58,633 bases of DNA, taken from NCBI GenBank assembly GCA_016214785.1, contig JACRNV010000049.1, positions 1 to 58,633 on the forward strand. The letters are read 5' to 3'. The translations under genes and the position numbers were made by a program. Position 1 is the first letter of the stretch; the number at the start of each line of letters is the position of its first letter. The notes under the pieces were generated by a model, which worked only from the letters and a program-made list of their open reading frames with translations, did no database searches and was not told the DNA's origin. This document shows, piece by piece, positions 25,435 to 34,460 of the stretch. Origin of the DNA: Methanobacteriota archaeon (GTDB lineage: Archaea; Thermoplasmatota; Thermoplasmata; SG8-5; JACRNV01).

Positions 25435-26712
25435 TTACATTTCCTTCTTCTCGACATCGATGCATACGCCGGCCGCAACGGTCGCGCCCATGTCCCTGAT
25501 TGCGAACCTGCCGAGCTGGGGGAACTCCTTGGCCTTCTCTATGACCATGGGCCTCGTCGGCTGGACCTTGACTATCGCCGCGTCGCCGGCCTTCAGGAAC
25601 TGCGGGTTCTCTTCCTTGACCGCGCCGGTCTTGGGGTCGAGCTTCTTCTGGAGCTCGAGGAACGTGCACGCGACCTGAGCCGTGTGGCAGTGAAACACCG
25701 GCGTGTACCCGACCGTGATGGCGCTCGGGTGGTTGAGAATCATTATCTGCGCCGTGAACGTCTTGGCCACCATCGGCGGGCTCTCGACCGGGCCGACTAC
25801 GTCGCCCCTCTTGATCTCGTTCTTCGCGATGCCCCGGACGTTGAAGCCGACGTTGTCGCCGGGCTCGGCCTTCGGTATCATCTGGTGGTGCATTTCGATT
25901 GACTTCACTTCGCCGACCTTGTTCGACGGCATGAAGACGACCTTCGTGTCCGGCTTGAGCACGCCGGTCTCGACCCTGCCCACGGGCACGGTGCCGATTC
26001 CGGTGATGGAGTACACGTCCTGGACGGGTATGCGCAGCGGCAGCTCGGTCGGTTTGCCTGGGAGGGTGAGCTTGTTCAGCGCCTGGAGGAGCGTGTCCCC
26101 CTTCCACCAGCCCATCTTCGCGGACGGCTTCACTGCGTTGTCGCCCTTGAGCCCGCTGACGGGCACGTACTGGACCTGCTCGTCCTTGTAGCCCACGGAC
26201 TTGAGGAGCTTGGTGACCTCGTCCTTGACGGCGAGGAAGCGCTTCTCGTCGAACTCCGGCTTCGTCGCATCTATCTTGTTCATTGCGATGACGAGCTGCG
26301 TGACGCCCAGCGTCCTGGCCAGGAAGACGTGCTCCCTGGTCTGCGCCATGACGCCGTCCGGAGTGGAAACCACGAGTATGGCCGCATCGGCCTGGCTCGT
26401 GCCCGTAATCATGTTCTTCACGAAGTCCCTGTGGCCAGGGGCGTCGATTATCGTGAAGTAGTACTTGTCCGTCTTGAACTCCTTGTGGGCCACGTCTATG
26501 GTTATGCCTCTCTCTCGCTCTTCCTTGAGCTTGTCCATGACCCATGCGAATTCAAAGGTCGCCTTTCCCTTGCTCTCCGCCTCTTTCCTGTACTTCTCAA
26601 TCAAGTGCTCATCCACGTGCCCGGTGTCGAGCAGCAGCCTTCCTACTGTCGTTGACTTTCCGTGGTCGACGTGACCGATGAACACAATGTTCATGTGGGG
26701 CTTCTCTGCCAT
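25435..26712 (-). CDS. tuf: Translation elongation factor 1-alpha
   Basis: A 425-aa aEF1A that delivers aminoacyl-tRNA to the ribosome. G1 is GHVDHGKST, followed by the switch I region [12 protein letters not shown]3 DAPGHRDF and G4 AMNKIDA. Domains II and III follow, with [18 protein letters not shown]. Two ATGs are 6 bases apart. GGAGGC directly abuts the first, so the second (26712, MAEKP) has the better ribosome-site spacing. Followed by rps10. The upstream genes usual for this operon (rps12, rps7, fusA) are not here; instead thiC lies upstream on the same strand. Confidence 0.97.
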   Translation of the reverse strand: MAEKPHMNIVFIGHVDHGKSTTVGRLLLDTGHVDEHLIEKYRKEAESKGKATFEFAWVMDKLKEERERGITIDVAHKEFKTDKYYFTIIDAPGHRDFVKNMITGTSQADAAILVVSTPDGVMAQTREHVFLARTLGVTQLVIAMNKIDATKPEFDEKRFLAVKDEVTKLLKSVGYKDEQVQYVPVSGLKGDNAVKPSAKMGWWKGDTLLQALNKLTLPGKPTELPLRIPVQDVYSITGIGTVPVGRVETGVLKPDTKVVFMPSNKVGEVKSIEMHHQMIPKAEPGDNVGFNVRGIAKNEIKRGDVVGPVESPPMVAKTFTAQIMILNHPSAITVGYTPVFHCHTAQVACTFLELQKKLDPKTGAVKEENPQFLKAGDAAIVKVQPTRPMVIEKAKEFPQLGRFAIRDMGATVAAGVCIDVEKKEM

Positions 26713-26811
26713 GTTCATGCCTCCGATTAGGTACGCACCCCATTACTCACCCTATTTATACTCTTTTCGTATTGTAAAATAAGCCCCGAGTGCACTTTTT
26801 TTCAGGGACGG

Positions 26812-28104
26812 CTACCGCTTCCTGGGACGGGACGCGGGCTTCTTCCCGCCCCCGAGCGCGTCGCTGACCATCTTTATGGCGCACAGGTCTCCGCACATCG
26901 AGCACACGTCGCCGTCCGATGACCCGCGCCTTTCGTGCCTCGCCCTTGCCGTATCCGGGTCGATGGCGCTCCTGAACTGTCCCTCCCAGTCTAACGCCTT
27001 TCGCGCGCGGGCCATGTCCATGTCCCGGTCCGCGCCAATTCCCCTAGCCACGTCCGCGGCGTGGGCGGCGATGACGCTGGCAATCGTCCCGTCCCTGACA
27101 TCATCGATGGAAGGGAGGCAAAGGTGCTCGGCAGGAGTGACGTAGCACAGGAAGTCCGCGCCCGCGAGCGCTGCGAGCGCCCCTCCTATCGCGCCGGTTA
27201 TGTGGTCGTACCCGGGGGCGATGTCCGTCACCAGCGGGCCCAGGACGTAGAACGGCGCCTCGTCGCAGATTGTCTTCTCGAGCTGGACGTTGGCGACTAT
27301 CTGGTGCAGCGGCACGTGGCCCGGCCCCTCGACCATTGCCTGGACTCCGGCCTTCCGCGCGCGCTGGACGCACTCACCCAGGGTGATGAGCTCCTGCACC
27401 TGCGGCTCGTCGGTAGCATCGGCGATGCAGCCTGGCCTCATGCCGTCCCCGAGGCTGAGGGTCAGGTCGTATTCCTTTGCTATCTCGAGCAGGTAATCGT
27501 AATTGGAATAAAGGGGGTTCTCCTCTCCGTTGCGCAGTATCCAGGCGACCAGGAACGCCCCGCCCCTGCTTACGACGTCGGTGATGCGCTTCGAGCGCTT
27601 CAGCGCGTCCACGCTCTCCCTTGTGACGCCGCAGTGCACGGTGACGAAGTCGACGCCGTCCTTGGCGTGCGCGACGATGGCGTTGAAGATGTCGTCCTCG
27701 GTCATGTCCACGACGGCGCTCCTGCGCGCCTTCTCCATCCCGGCCTGATAGATTGGAACCGTGCCGACTGGAACCCTGACTTCCTTGAGAATCGCGCGTC
27801 GTATCTTGCCTATATCGCCACCAGTGCTGAGGTCCATGATGGCGTCCGCGCCGTACTTCACTGCCGCGCGCGCCTTCCCGAGCTCCTCTTTCAAATCCAC
27901 GTAATCGGCCGACGTTCCAATATTGACATTTACTTTGACGCGCGTGCCTTCCCCGATGGCGAGCGGCTTGGGGGAATGTATCTCGTTGAACGGCAGGACG
28001 GCGCGGCCCGAGGCGATGGAGCGCGCGAGCTTTTCTGGCCTGATTCCCTCGGCTTTCGCGGCCTGTGCTACGACCTTCGGAACGCTTTTTCGGCAATCGG
28101 CCAT
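26812..28104 (-). CDS. thiC: Phosphomethylpyrimidine synthase ThiC
   Basis: A ThiC radical-SAM enzyme of about 430 aa, converting aminoimidazole ribotide to HMP phosphate in thiamine synthesis. Landmarks are VNVNIGTSADY, DAIMDLSTGGDI, GTVPIYQAG, VHCGVTR, MVEGPGHVPL, LGPLVTDIAPGYDHI and the C-terminal Fe-S cluster motif CSMCGDLC (CxxCxxxxC). Either ATG (28113 or 28104) is possible. Only 40 bases separate it from the KaiC-like gene upstream, and I see no TPP riboswitch there, so regulation may be by that upstream transcript. The Pro/Arg/Lys-rich C-terminus after the cluster is ordinary for ThiC. Confidence 0.96.
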   Translation of the reverse strand: MADCRKSVPKVVAQAAKAEGIRPEKLARSIASGRAVLPFNEIHSPKPLAIGEGTRVKVNVNIGTSADYVDLKEELGKARAAVKYGADAIMDLSTGGDIGKIRRAILKEVRVPVGTVPIYQAGMEKARRSAVVDMTEDDIFNAIVAHAKDGVDFVTVHCGVTRESVDALKRSKRITDVVSRGGAFLVAWILRNGEENPLYSNYDYLLEIAKEYDLTLSLGDGMRPGCIADATDEPQVQELITLGECVQRARKAGVQAMVEGPGHVPLHQIVANVQLEKTICDEAPFYVLGPLVTDIAPGYDHITGAIGGALAALAGADFLCYVTPAEHLCLPSIDDVRDGTIASVIAAHAADVARGIGADRDMDMARARKALDWEGQFRSAIDPDTARARHERRGSSDGDVCSMCGDLCAIKMVSDALGGGKKPASRPRKR

Positions 28105-28153
28105 TAGGCTCATTGTGCGCCCAATACCCCTCTTTGTAGAAAAGGGTTGTCGC

Positions 28154-28852
28154 TTAGAACACCTGCGACGCCGACAGGACTTCCATCCCCGAGGACGTGA
28201 GGTTGTAGGGCTTGATGGCGCGCGAGTGCTTGGTGCGCCGCATCTTCATGACGCGGATGGAGAGCTGCACGTCCCCGCCGCTCCCCGGCACGACATAGGA
28301 TAGGACGATGACGCCGTCGGCCACGTACTCGACGAGCCCGTCGCGCGATGCCGTCGGGTTCTCGGGCCGCGCCTCCGCCGTAAGGAGCGCCGTCGCCCCC
28401 GCGCCCTTTATCTGCTGGCAGAGCGCGAAGAGGATGGAGCGCTTCTCCGCCTCGTCGGTGGAGAGCATGTTCAGCAAGGAGACTGAGTCGAGCACGAGCC
28501 TCTTCGCGCCCATGGACTTGATGAGGTTCGGGAGGTCGGTCTTTATGCGGGCCAGCGCGACCTTGGCCTCCGAGGGCTCTATTTTGAACACGGCCATGTT
28601 CTTCGACGCTATCTGCGGCTCGATGTCCCAGCCGTAGGATTTCGAGGTCTGCATTATGGCGGCCTCGTCCTCCTCCAGGGAGATGAAGATGCCCTTCTCG
28701 CCCTGCTTCAGACCCGCCGCAAGGTACTGCAGCGCCAGCGTCGTCTTCCCCGTGCCGCACGAACCTATCACGGCGACGATGTGTCCCGCCGGCACCCCGC
28801 CCTCGAGCATCTGGTCCAGGCCCGCTATCCCCGTGCCAACCCTGTCTCCCAT
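28154..28852 (-). CDS. KaiC-like RecA-superfamily ATPase (intact Walker A)
   Basis: A 232-aa single-domain KaiC-type ATPase. Walker A is GSCGTGKTT, followed by IFISLEEDEAAIM, the Walker B strand KRLVLDSVSLL and the KaiC-type block DGVIVLSYV and RVMKMRRTKHSR. Archaeal KaiC-like proteins act in signalling, often beside partner ATPases. Its ATG begins directly after the stop of the degenerate paralogue upstream, so the two are translated as a unit. The pair probably forms a hetero-oligomer with one competent and one incompetent nucleotide site (inference). Confidence 0.88.
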   Translation of the reverse strand: MGDRVGTGIAGLDQMLEGGVPAGHIVAVIGSCGTGKTTLALQYLAAGLKQGEKGIFISLEEDEAAIMQTSKSYGWDIEPQIASKNMAVFKIEPSEAKVALARIKTDLPNLIKSMGAKRLVLDSVSLLNMLSTDEAEKRSILFALCQQIKGAGATALLTAEARPENPTASRDGLVEYVADGVIVLSYVVPGSGGDVQLSIRVMKMRRTKHSRAIKPYNLTSSGMEVLSASQVF

Positions 28853-29704
28853 CTATATCATCTCCATGCTGTTCACTACCAACCCGCTCTCGGCGCTCAC
28901 CATCGTCGGGAAGCGCGCCATGCGCTTCATCTCCAGATGGGGCATCACGCTCATGAACTTCTCGATGTAAAGGAAGCGCTGCCTCTTTGACGTCTTGGGA
29001 TACTTTGACCACTCGAATACCAGGACGCCGTCGACGCTGTCTATTACCATCTGCTGCTCGCGCGCCTCCAGGATGCCCTGGGTCAGGAGGACGTATATGA
29101 CGCCGCCCCACCTCTTGGCCGCGCGCTGCATGCCCCTCAGGACGGCGACCATGTCGTCTGTCTGCACCGTCTTGGTAACCACGAGGTCGGTCAGGGAGTC
29201 GATGATTATCATGGAGTTGGCCGCGTTCCCGTCCAGGAAGGAGACGAGCGCCTCGAGGACCGGCTCCTTGGAGGCCGCCGCGGCGGCGAATACCGAGCCG
29301 CCGTCGTCGCCGTGGGACGTCCAGGACATCGGCACGATGCTGTGCTTGAAGTAGTTGCTCGAGAAGTCCTTGAAGATGACCTTCTCCCGTATGGAACGGT
29401 AATAATCGTAGTTGAAGGACATGCCGACCTCGTTCAGGATGTCCTCCTTCGGCCTCGCGAAGGTCACGTAGCATATGCGCTCCGGGAGGTAGTGGTAGTC
29501 GCAGAAGTGCCCCAGATAGTAGTCGCAAAGCCCCGGACGGCCCATCACGAGCCCGAGCTTTGCGGCGGAGGTGTAGACGTACTCCTGCTGCCCCGCGCCC
29601 ACGTCGCCAAGGAGCAGGACCACCGAGCCGGCGGGTATGCCGCCCTTGATTATGGCGTCAAAATCGGCCACTCCGGTCGGTATCCTCTTTATTTCGAATC
29701 CCAT
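28853..29704 (-). CDS. KaiC-like ATPase with degenerate Walker A
   Basis: A protein of about 283 aa with the KaiC/RadA-like fold start IKRIPTGVADFDAIIKGG. The P-loop reads GDVGAGQQEY: the invariant Lys and the following Thr/Ser are replaced (QQE), so ATP hydrolysis is unlikely. Walker B-like SMIIIDSLTDL and the terminal VDGVLVFEWSKYPK are kept. The region after the P-loop carries an insertion rich in Tyr, Cys and His (CDYYLGHFCDYHYL). The start at 29704 (MGFEIKRIP) follows GGTGA. Resembles archaeal RecA-like signalling partners; biological role unknown. Confidence 0.8.
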   Translation of the reverse strand: MGFEIKRIPTGVADFDAIIKGGIPAGSVVLLLGDVGAGQQEYVYTSAAKLGLVMGRPGLCDYYLGHFCDYHYLPERICYVTFARPKEDILNEVGMSFNYDYYRSIREKVIFKDFSSNYFKHSIVPMSWTSHGDDGGSVFAAAAASKEPVLEALVSFLDGNAANSMIIIDSLTDLVVTKTVQTDDMVAVLRGMQRAAKRWGGVIYVLLTQGILEAREQQMVIDSVDGVLVFEWSKYPKTSKRQRFLYIEKFMSVMPHLEMKRMARFPTMVSAESGLVVNSMEMI

Positions 29705-29772
29705 CCGTTCACCAAGGCGCGCCACATATCGTGGGCGATGGATATATGCCTTTCGACCGTAAGGCTTTTCCA

Positions 29773-29896
29773 GTTCCGCTGCGCCGCTCAGCCGCGCCGT
29801 TGGCGCGACTTTGCCTCGGCGACTCCGTCGCCTCGGGCGAGCCCTCGGGGAAAAGCCCTACAAGCCAAAAGCCTCGGGCTCGCCTGCTCGCGGAAC
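29773..29896. other. Multi-stem structured intergenic element
   Basis: A closing stem GTTCCGC (29773-29779) pairs with GCGGAAC (29890-29896). It encloses three perfect hairpins: 29793-29798 with 29802-29807, 29818-29823 with 29827-29832, and a 9-base stem 29836-29844 with 29876-29884. No protein gene lies between 29705 and 29995. It could be a structured RNA, or a decayed recombination site: the minus strand reads CTAACGGTTCCGC just outside the stem, echoing the TAACGG ends of the two attC-like sites. Confidence 0.4.
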
Positions 29897-29995
29897 CGTT
29901 AGTCTCATAATCCCCACATACTCACTCGGCCTTACATTCCAATCCTTCATACAACCCCAGAGAGATTTAATAGGTCGAAAGCGGTTGAATGTCCG

Positions 29996-30316
29996 ATGCC
30001 CTCTTTCCTGAAAGCCGTGAAGGGGACTAAAGGCGGCTCGCTCATCTCTATCGAGGTCTCGCCCAAGGCCAGCGCGAACGCCATCGCCGGCTTCAACGAG
30101 TGGCGCGGCACGGTGGAAATCAGGGTTGCAGCAGAGGCCAGGGAAGGGGAGGCGAACAGAGAGCTCCTGCGCTTTCTCTCCGATATTTTAGAGATACCAT
30201 CGGAAAATATTTCGATAAATTCCGGCGCGCGCTCTTCGCGCAAGACCATTGCCATCAAAGGGCTGCCACCCGACGAGTGCGCCAGGCGACTGGAGGCCGC
30301 GCATGGACGACGCTGA
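29996..30316 (+). CDS. DUF167 / YggU family protein
   Basis: A 106-aa DUF167 protein. The conserved signature is ISIEVSPKASANAIAGF, then VEIRVAAEAREGEANREL and a C-terminal INSGARSSRKTIAIKG. Function of the family is not established. A TATA-like GATTTAATA near 29964 lies about 30 bases before the ATG. The next gene starts inside its 3' end (30303), so the two are coupled. Confidence 0.85.
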   Translation: MPSFLKAVKGTKGGSLISIEVSPKASANAIAGFNEWRGTVEIRVAAEAREGEANRELLRFLSDILEIPSENISINSGARSSRKTIAIKGLPPDECARRLEAAHGRR

Positions 30317-30758
30317 GCGGCTTGAAAAGCTAGAGGCGTTGATTGAAAGGCTCCTCGATGCCTCGGAGGCGAAGCCGATCATCGTAGAGGGGAAGAAGGA
30401 CTCGCGCGCACTCGAAACCCTTGGCTTCTCTAGTAACATCATCGAGCTGAATGCGGGGCTGAGCATCCTCTCCTTCTGCGAGAGGATCGCCTCGAAGCAC
30501 CGGGAGATCATCGTCCTGACGGACTGGGACCGGAAGGGCGGGAGGCTCTTCAGGCAGCTAGCCGACTGCTTCAAGTCTCTCGATGTGGCCGTCGATGGCA
30601 AGTTCAGGTCTGACATGGCGCACCTCGCCAAGAAGGGCGCCAAGGACGTGGAAGGCCTGCCGGGGTTCATCCGCTGGCTCAGGGAGACCAGGGACGCGGG
30701 GCTCAGGACCGCGCTCGAATACCGCAGGATGGCCATGGAAAGGAAGGAGCGGCGATAA
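30303..30758 (+). CDS. Toprim-domain protein (UPF0292-like, RNase M5/small primase type)
   Basis: A 151-aa protein: a helical N-terminus followed by a lone Toprim domain with the metal-binding Glu in PIIVEGKKDSRALETLG and the DxD in IIVLTDWDRKGG. Stand-alone Toprim proteins in archaea are uncharacterised; relatives include RNase M5, OLD nucleases and DnaG. The start at 30303 overlaps the DUF167 gene by 14 bases. Nuclease or primase-like activity is a family-level guess. Confidence 0.8.
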   Translation: MDDAERLEKLEALIERLLDASEAKPIIVEGKKDSRALETLGFSSNIIELNAGLSILSFCERIASKHREIIVLTDWDRKGGRLFRQLADCFKSLDVAVDGKFRSDMAHLAKKGAKDVEGLPGFIRWLRETRDAGLRTALEYRRMAMERKERR

Positions 30759-30821
30759 ACCAGGGCTTGCCAATGGCAACTTTTATAGACAGCGTGCCCA
30801 ATGTCAGGGACGGGTGAGCGC

Positions 30822-31949
30822 ATGGCCAAGCACGACAGCGGAGCCACAGCAAACGGTGGCGCAGCCTCTTATCTGAAAAAGTACATCGACTCCTACAGGG
30901 AGCACGTGGGCAAGGCCGGGCTCGGGAAGGAGGAGCTGCCGGAATTCTACAGGGACTTCCCCTTCGTCGTCGACTGCGCCTCCATGCCTGACGGCGGCCT
31001 TCTCGCGCTCTACAGGAAGGCCAGGGTGCAGAGCATCGCCGCTGTTCCCGCGGAGGATCTCGCCGCCGAGAGCTACGATTACATCACCCATCATGACCCC
31101 GAGGAGATGCGCGCGAACGAGCCCGAGGCGCGAGGCCGCAAGGACGCCGCCGCGGACATCGAGCTCGTCAAGGCGCTGGCGAGCATACCGAAGGCGGGCG
31201 AGACACTCCTTGGCCTGCTCAAGGCGACGGACGAGCTCGTGACAAGCAATCCCTGGCTCGACAGCTTCAAGGAGTCCCATTCCGCGGCGGCGGGGGAGCT
31301 GCAGCGCCTTCTGGAGCTGCAGGAGACGGCTTTCAGGGGCAGCCTGCGGGAGCTAGTGGATTCGCGCAACAGGGCGCTGCTGGCGCTCATCGGAGCGCGC
31401 GGGCGCGAGCCCGCGCCTCAGCCAGCCCCGGCCCCGTCGATTGGCAAGGAGGAGCTGCTGAGGCTCGATAAGGAGATAAGGGACGCCGTAGAGGCGCTGG
31501 ACTCGTCCATGCGCTCGGTCGAGGAGAGGCTCGACCGCGTCGAGCGGGACGCGACGAGGCTCGCAGAGAGCGAGGGGGGCGCGAAGAAGCTGAGGGAGAA
31601 CGTCGCCGCCCTTGAGGGCGAGGCGGAAAGGCTCTCGAGGAAAATCGAGGCCGTGGAGAGGGGAATCACAGTCACGGAGGAGATTCGCGAGACGGTCTTC
31701 AGGGACTCGAAGAGGATGCACAGCCTCAACGAACGCCTGGCCATTCTCGAGGATTCCGTAAAGAAATCTCACGGCAAGCATCTCGACGCCGCGCTCCCGG
31801 AGCTCGCGGAGACCGTCAAGCGCGTCGGCGCGCTCGAGAAGGACCTACCGTCGAGGGTCGCGGCGGCCGTCACGAAGGAGTTCGACAAGAGAGTCACCAT
31901 CGAGACCGCCCCCGCCAAGCCCTCGCAGAAGCGCAAGGGTGCGCGCTGA
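30822..31949 (+). CDS. Uncharacterised coiled-coil protein
   Basis: A protein of about 375 aa that I do not recognise. Residues about 10-190 are a mostly helical region. A Pro/Ala-rich hinge (APQPAPAPSIG) follows near residue 205. The rest (about 210-345) is heptad-patterned coiled coil (LDKEIRDAVEALDSSMRSVE) and the C-terminus is Lys/Arg-rich. No signal peptide or membrane helix. A TATA box (CTTTTATAG near 30780) precedes it. The dehydrogenase gene follows 5 bases downstream, so they may share an mRNA. A structural or chromatin-associated role is possible but unsupported. Confidence 0.7.
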   Translation: MAKHDSGATANGGAASYLKKYIDSYREHVGKAGLGKEELPEFYRDFPFVVDCASMPDGGLLALYRKARVQSIAAVPAEDLAAESYDYITHHDPEEMRANEPEARGRKDAAADIELVKALASIPKAGETLLGLLKATDELVTSNPWLDSFKESHSAAAGELQRLLELQETAFRGSLRELVDSRNRALLALIGARGREPAPQPAPAPSIGKEELLRLDKEIRDAVEALDSSMRSVEERLDRVERDATRLAESEGGAKKLRENVAALEGEAERLSRKIEAVERGITVTEEIRETVFRDSKRMHSLNERLAILEDSVKKSHGKHLDAALPELAETVKRVGALEKDLPSRVAAAVTKEFDKRVTIETAPAKPSQKRKGAR

Positions 31950-31954
31950 GGGCC

Positions 31955-32956
31955 ATGAGGGTCGCTGTCCTGCCCGGGGACGGGATCGGGCCGGAGGTCA
32001 TGGACGCGTGCCTGCTCGTTCTGGACGGTTTGGGGCTGGACATCGCCTTCGAGAAGGGGGACATCGGCCTCGCGTGCCACGGGCGCACGGGCGAGTACCT
32101 CCCGGAGGAGACCTACGACCTCGTAAGGGGCTGCGACGCCACGCTCTTCGGAGCCATTACCACGCCGAAAGAGAAGAAGTACGTCTCGCCGCTCCTCATG
32201 CTCAGGTGGGAGCTGGATCTCTTTGCCAACGTCCGGCCGGCTGCGTGCCTCGACCCGTCGATATGCCTGAGGCCGCTCGACCTCGTGATAGTCAGGGAGA
32301 ACACGGAGGGCCTCTACACGAGGATAGAGCACGTGCACCCCGACAAGGTGGTTACAGAGCGCATCGTCTCTGAGAAAGCCTGCAGGAGGATTGTGGAGTA
32401 CGCTTTCCAGTACGCGGCCAGGAACGGCCGGAAAAAGGTAAGCTGCGTGCACAAGTCGAACGTCCTCCAGGCCTCGGACGGGCTCTTCCAGCGCATATTC
32501 TACGGCGCTGCGGTCAATTACGCATTCTACAACAAGATAAAGAGCGACGATTTCCACGTAGACGCCGCGGCCATGCACATGGTCAAGAGCCCGGAAATCT
32601 TCGACGTCATCGTGACGCTGAACCTGTACGGCGACATCCTTTCGGACGAGGCCGCCGGGCTCATCGGAGGGCTGGGGTTCGCGCCCTCGGGCAACATCGG
32701 CGAGAAGCATGCGCTATTCGAGCCCGTGCACGGCTCGGCGCCCGACATCGTGGGGAAGGGGATTGCCAATCCGATCGGGATGATACTCTCGGCGGCGATG
32801 ATGCTCGAGCACTTCGGCAGGCCTGAGCTATCCAAAAGGATTTACGAGGCAGTGAAGGCGACGCTCGCCCGCGGGGCGCGCACGCCCGACGTCGGTGGTA
32901 CAACCAAGACCATGGACTTCGCCGCCGAGGTAGCCAAATCCCTGAAGAGCGAGTGA
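31955..32956 (+). CDS. Isopropylmalate/isocitrate dehydrogenase family protein
   Basis: A 333-aa beta-decarboxylating dehydrogenase. The N-terminus AVLPGDGIGPEVMDA, substrate-binding Arg residues in LMLRWELDLFANVRP, the block VRENTEGLYT, the catalytic Tyr/Lys regions and the metal-binding NLYGDILSDEAAGL are all present, with FEPVHGSAPDIVGKG near the cofactor site. Likely 3-isopropylmalate dehydrogenase (leucine synthesis); homoisocitrate, malate or isocitrate enzymes of the same family are not excluded. No leuA/C/D genes are nearby. The GDT1-type gene is convergent. Confidence 0.87.
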   Translation: MRVAVLPGDGIGPEVMDACLLVLDGLGLDIAFEKGDIGLACHGRTGEYLPEETYDLVRGCDATLFGAITTPKEKKYVSPLLMLRWELDLFANVRPAACLDPSICLRPLDLVIVRENTEGLYTRIEHVHPDKVVTERIVSEKACRRIVEYAFQYAARNGRKKVSCVHKSNVLQASDGLFQRIFYGAAVNYAFYNKIKSDDFHVDAAAMHMVKSPEIFDVIVTLNLYGDILSDEAAGLIGGLGFAPSGNIGEKHALFEPVHGSAPDIVGKGIANPIGMILSAAMMLEHFGRPELSKRIYEAVKATLARGARTPDVGGTTKTMDFAAEVAKSLKSE

Positions 32957-32962
32957 GAGGCC

Positions 32963-33556
32963 TCACTGGGCGAGCAGCGCCTCGGCTATGAAGACGACGC
33001 CGAGGATTATGAACAGCGCGGCGCTGCCGCGCTCGACCCACTCCTTTGGCACCTTCTTCGCCATGAGCGCGCCTATTAGGACGCCGAGCGCGACCACGCA
33101 AGCGAATCCGAGCAGTATGCCCGCGAGGACGAACTCCGGTTGGCCGTACTGCATAGTGAGGATTATGGCCATGATCTGCGTCTTGTCGCCGAGCTCGGCC
33201 ATGGCCGTCATCGAGAAGACCGTGAAGAACGCCGAGCGGCGCTCCTTGATCTCGCCGGCCTCGCCCTTCTCCTTCCGGACGAGGCTCCATACGCCGAGGG
33301 CGATGAAGAGCGCGCCCGACGCGAGCTTGAGGTAGAGGATGAAGGATGGGACGGCGCTGACAAGGGCTTCGCCCACCAGGACTCCAATGACCGCAAGGAG
33401 CCCCAGCGCCAGGAATGCGGCGGCGAAGACGGTCTTCCGGTCGTACTTGGAGGCGAACGTGATGGTCATGATCTGCGTCTTGTCCCCCAGCTCCGCGAGG
33501 AACGTGAGCCCGAAGCTCATGCCCAGCACGAACAGGCCCGTCCAGAAGTCCGCCAT
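32963..33556 (-). CDS. TMEM165/GDT1-family cation transporter (UPF0016)
   Basis: A 197-aa integral membrane protein with six predicted helices in two homologous halves. Each half carries the family motif ExGDKT (FLAELGDKTQIM and AMAELGDKTQIM), which forms the cation site. Family members move Mn2+ or Ca2+ across membranes, usually in exchange for protons. A charged loop (about residues 95-107) joins the halves. Its start lies 6 bases from the end of the upstream gene, so they may be co-transcribed. Confidence 0.9.
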   Translation of the reverse strand: MADFWTGLFVLGMSFGLTFLAELGDKTQIMTITFASKYDRKTVFAAAFLALGLLAVIGVLVGEALVSAVPSFILYLKLASGALFIALGVWSLVRKEKGEAGEIKERRSAFFTVFSMTAMAELGDKTQIMAIILTMQYGQPEFVLAGILLGFACVVALGVLIGALMAKKVPKEWVERGSAALFIILGVVFIAEALLAQ

Positions 33557-33562
33557 CGCGCC

Positions 33563-33985
33563 CTAATCCTTGCCGGGCTTAACAACCTTTTCCTTGCGGC
33601 CCGCGAGCGACCAATGCGTCTGGATTATGCGCCATGTTCCGTCCGTGCGCCTGTAGACCTCGGTGCAGTTCCAGCGGGCCTCTCCCGGATAGGAGACATA
33701 ATTGAAGGTCAGCACAGCCATGTCGCCGCAGAGCTGCACTTTGGGGTCGAGCAACTCGTAACGGTCGATGTGAATCTTGCCCCGCGCCGGCTCGTAGTAC
33801 CGCGCCAGCGCCTCCAGGCCGTCTATGCGCCGCTCCAGGTACGGGTCGAAGTAGACGACGTCTGGGGCGCATATCTCCAGGAACCCGGAGGGGTCGCCCT
33901 TCCCCCAGCGGTCGAGGGCGGCGCGCTCCAAGGCGATGATGGCGGCGGCATCGTCGCTTGCCGGTTTGGGGTTTGCTTTGCTCAT
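33563..33985 (-). CDS. SnoaL/DUF4440-like (NTF2-fold) protein
   Basis: A 140-aa NTF2-like cone-fold protein: ALDRWGKGDPSGFLEICAPD, VYFDPYLERRIDGLEALARYY, the strand MAVLTFNYVSY, and the terminal TWRIIQTHWSL typical of DUF4440/SnoaL-3 proteins. Enzymatic or ligand-binding role unknown. The start at 33985 (MSKANPKP) follows GAGGA; an upstream in-frame ATG would overlap the HEPN gene. It probably forms a short operon with the GDT1-type gene behind it. Confidence 0.75.
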   Translation of the reverse strand: MSKANPKPASDDAAAIIALERAALDRWGKGDPSGFLEICAPDVVYFDPYLERRIDGLEALARYYEPARGKIHIDRYELLDPKVQLCGDMAVLTFNYVSYPGEARWNCTEVYRRTDGTWRIIQTHWSLAGRKEKVVKPGKD

Positions 33986-34010
33986 GCTGAGTCCTCGTAT
34001 CCAATGAAAA

Positions 34011-34460
34011 TCATTTTTTACCTCCATTCCTTGCAAGCATCTCTTGGGCCTTATGTAAGAACCTCTCGGCGTTCCGAACTGCTATTTTGGCGCTCTCCTC
34101 ATCATAACTCAATGCGTAATCCGCTTCGTGCCGAATGTCCATTGCCATCTCGAAATTATCAGCGAATTCCTCACCCAACTCGCCGGCATTGACATAGAGA
34201 TCCCTGAGGGCGATCAATAAGCAGTAATGGCTTTTTTCCCTGTATCCCCTTCTTAACACCAGAGCCTTCGCTGCATGAAACATGGAGTAGTATGCTTGCA
34301 CGGAGGCCCATTTGCAATCGCCATTGCGCAGGCTCTCTTCCGCCCGCTTCAAATCATATTTGGCGCCGTTCGATTCCTTTTCGATCATCTTGTCAGATGC
34401 CTGCACGTGGATGAGCCGTCTATCCTCCACGCATCTCTCAAACTCGCTCATAGTCATCAC
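34011..34460 (-). CDS. HEPN-domain protein (toxin of a HEPN/MNT pair)
   Basis: A HEPN protein of about 149 aa, all helical. KWASVQAYYSMFHAAKALVL is the typical HEPN core and MDIRHEADYAL holds the Arg-His region of the second conserved helix. HEPN proteins of MNT pairs are RNases or RNA-binding toxins. Its start overlaps the 3' end of the MNT gene by 23 bases; the ATG at 34451 is an alternative. MNT-type antitoxins neutralise such HEPN toxins by adenylylating them, which is the likely relation here (family knowledge). Confidence 0.83.
   Translation of the reverse strand: MMTMSEFERCVEDRRLIHVQASDKMIEKESNGAKYDLKRAEESLRNGDCKWASVQAYYSMFHAAKALVLRRGYREKSHYCLLIALRDLYVNAGELGEEFADNFEMAMDIRHEADYALSYDEESAKIAVRNAERFLHKAQEMLARNGGKK

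Noticed and set aside
28105-28153. Possible TPP riboswitch ahead of thiC
   Set aside because: Only about 40-50 bases separate thiC from the upstream gene and none of the conserved THI-box elements are visible.
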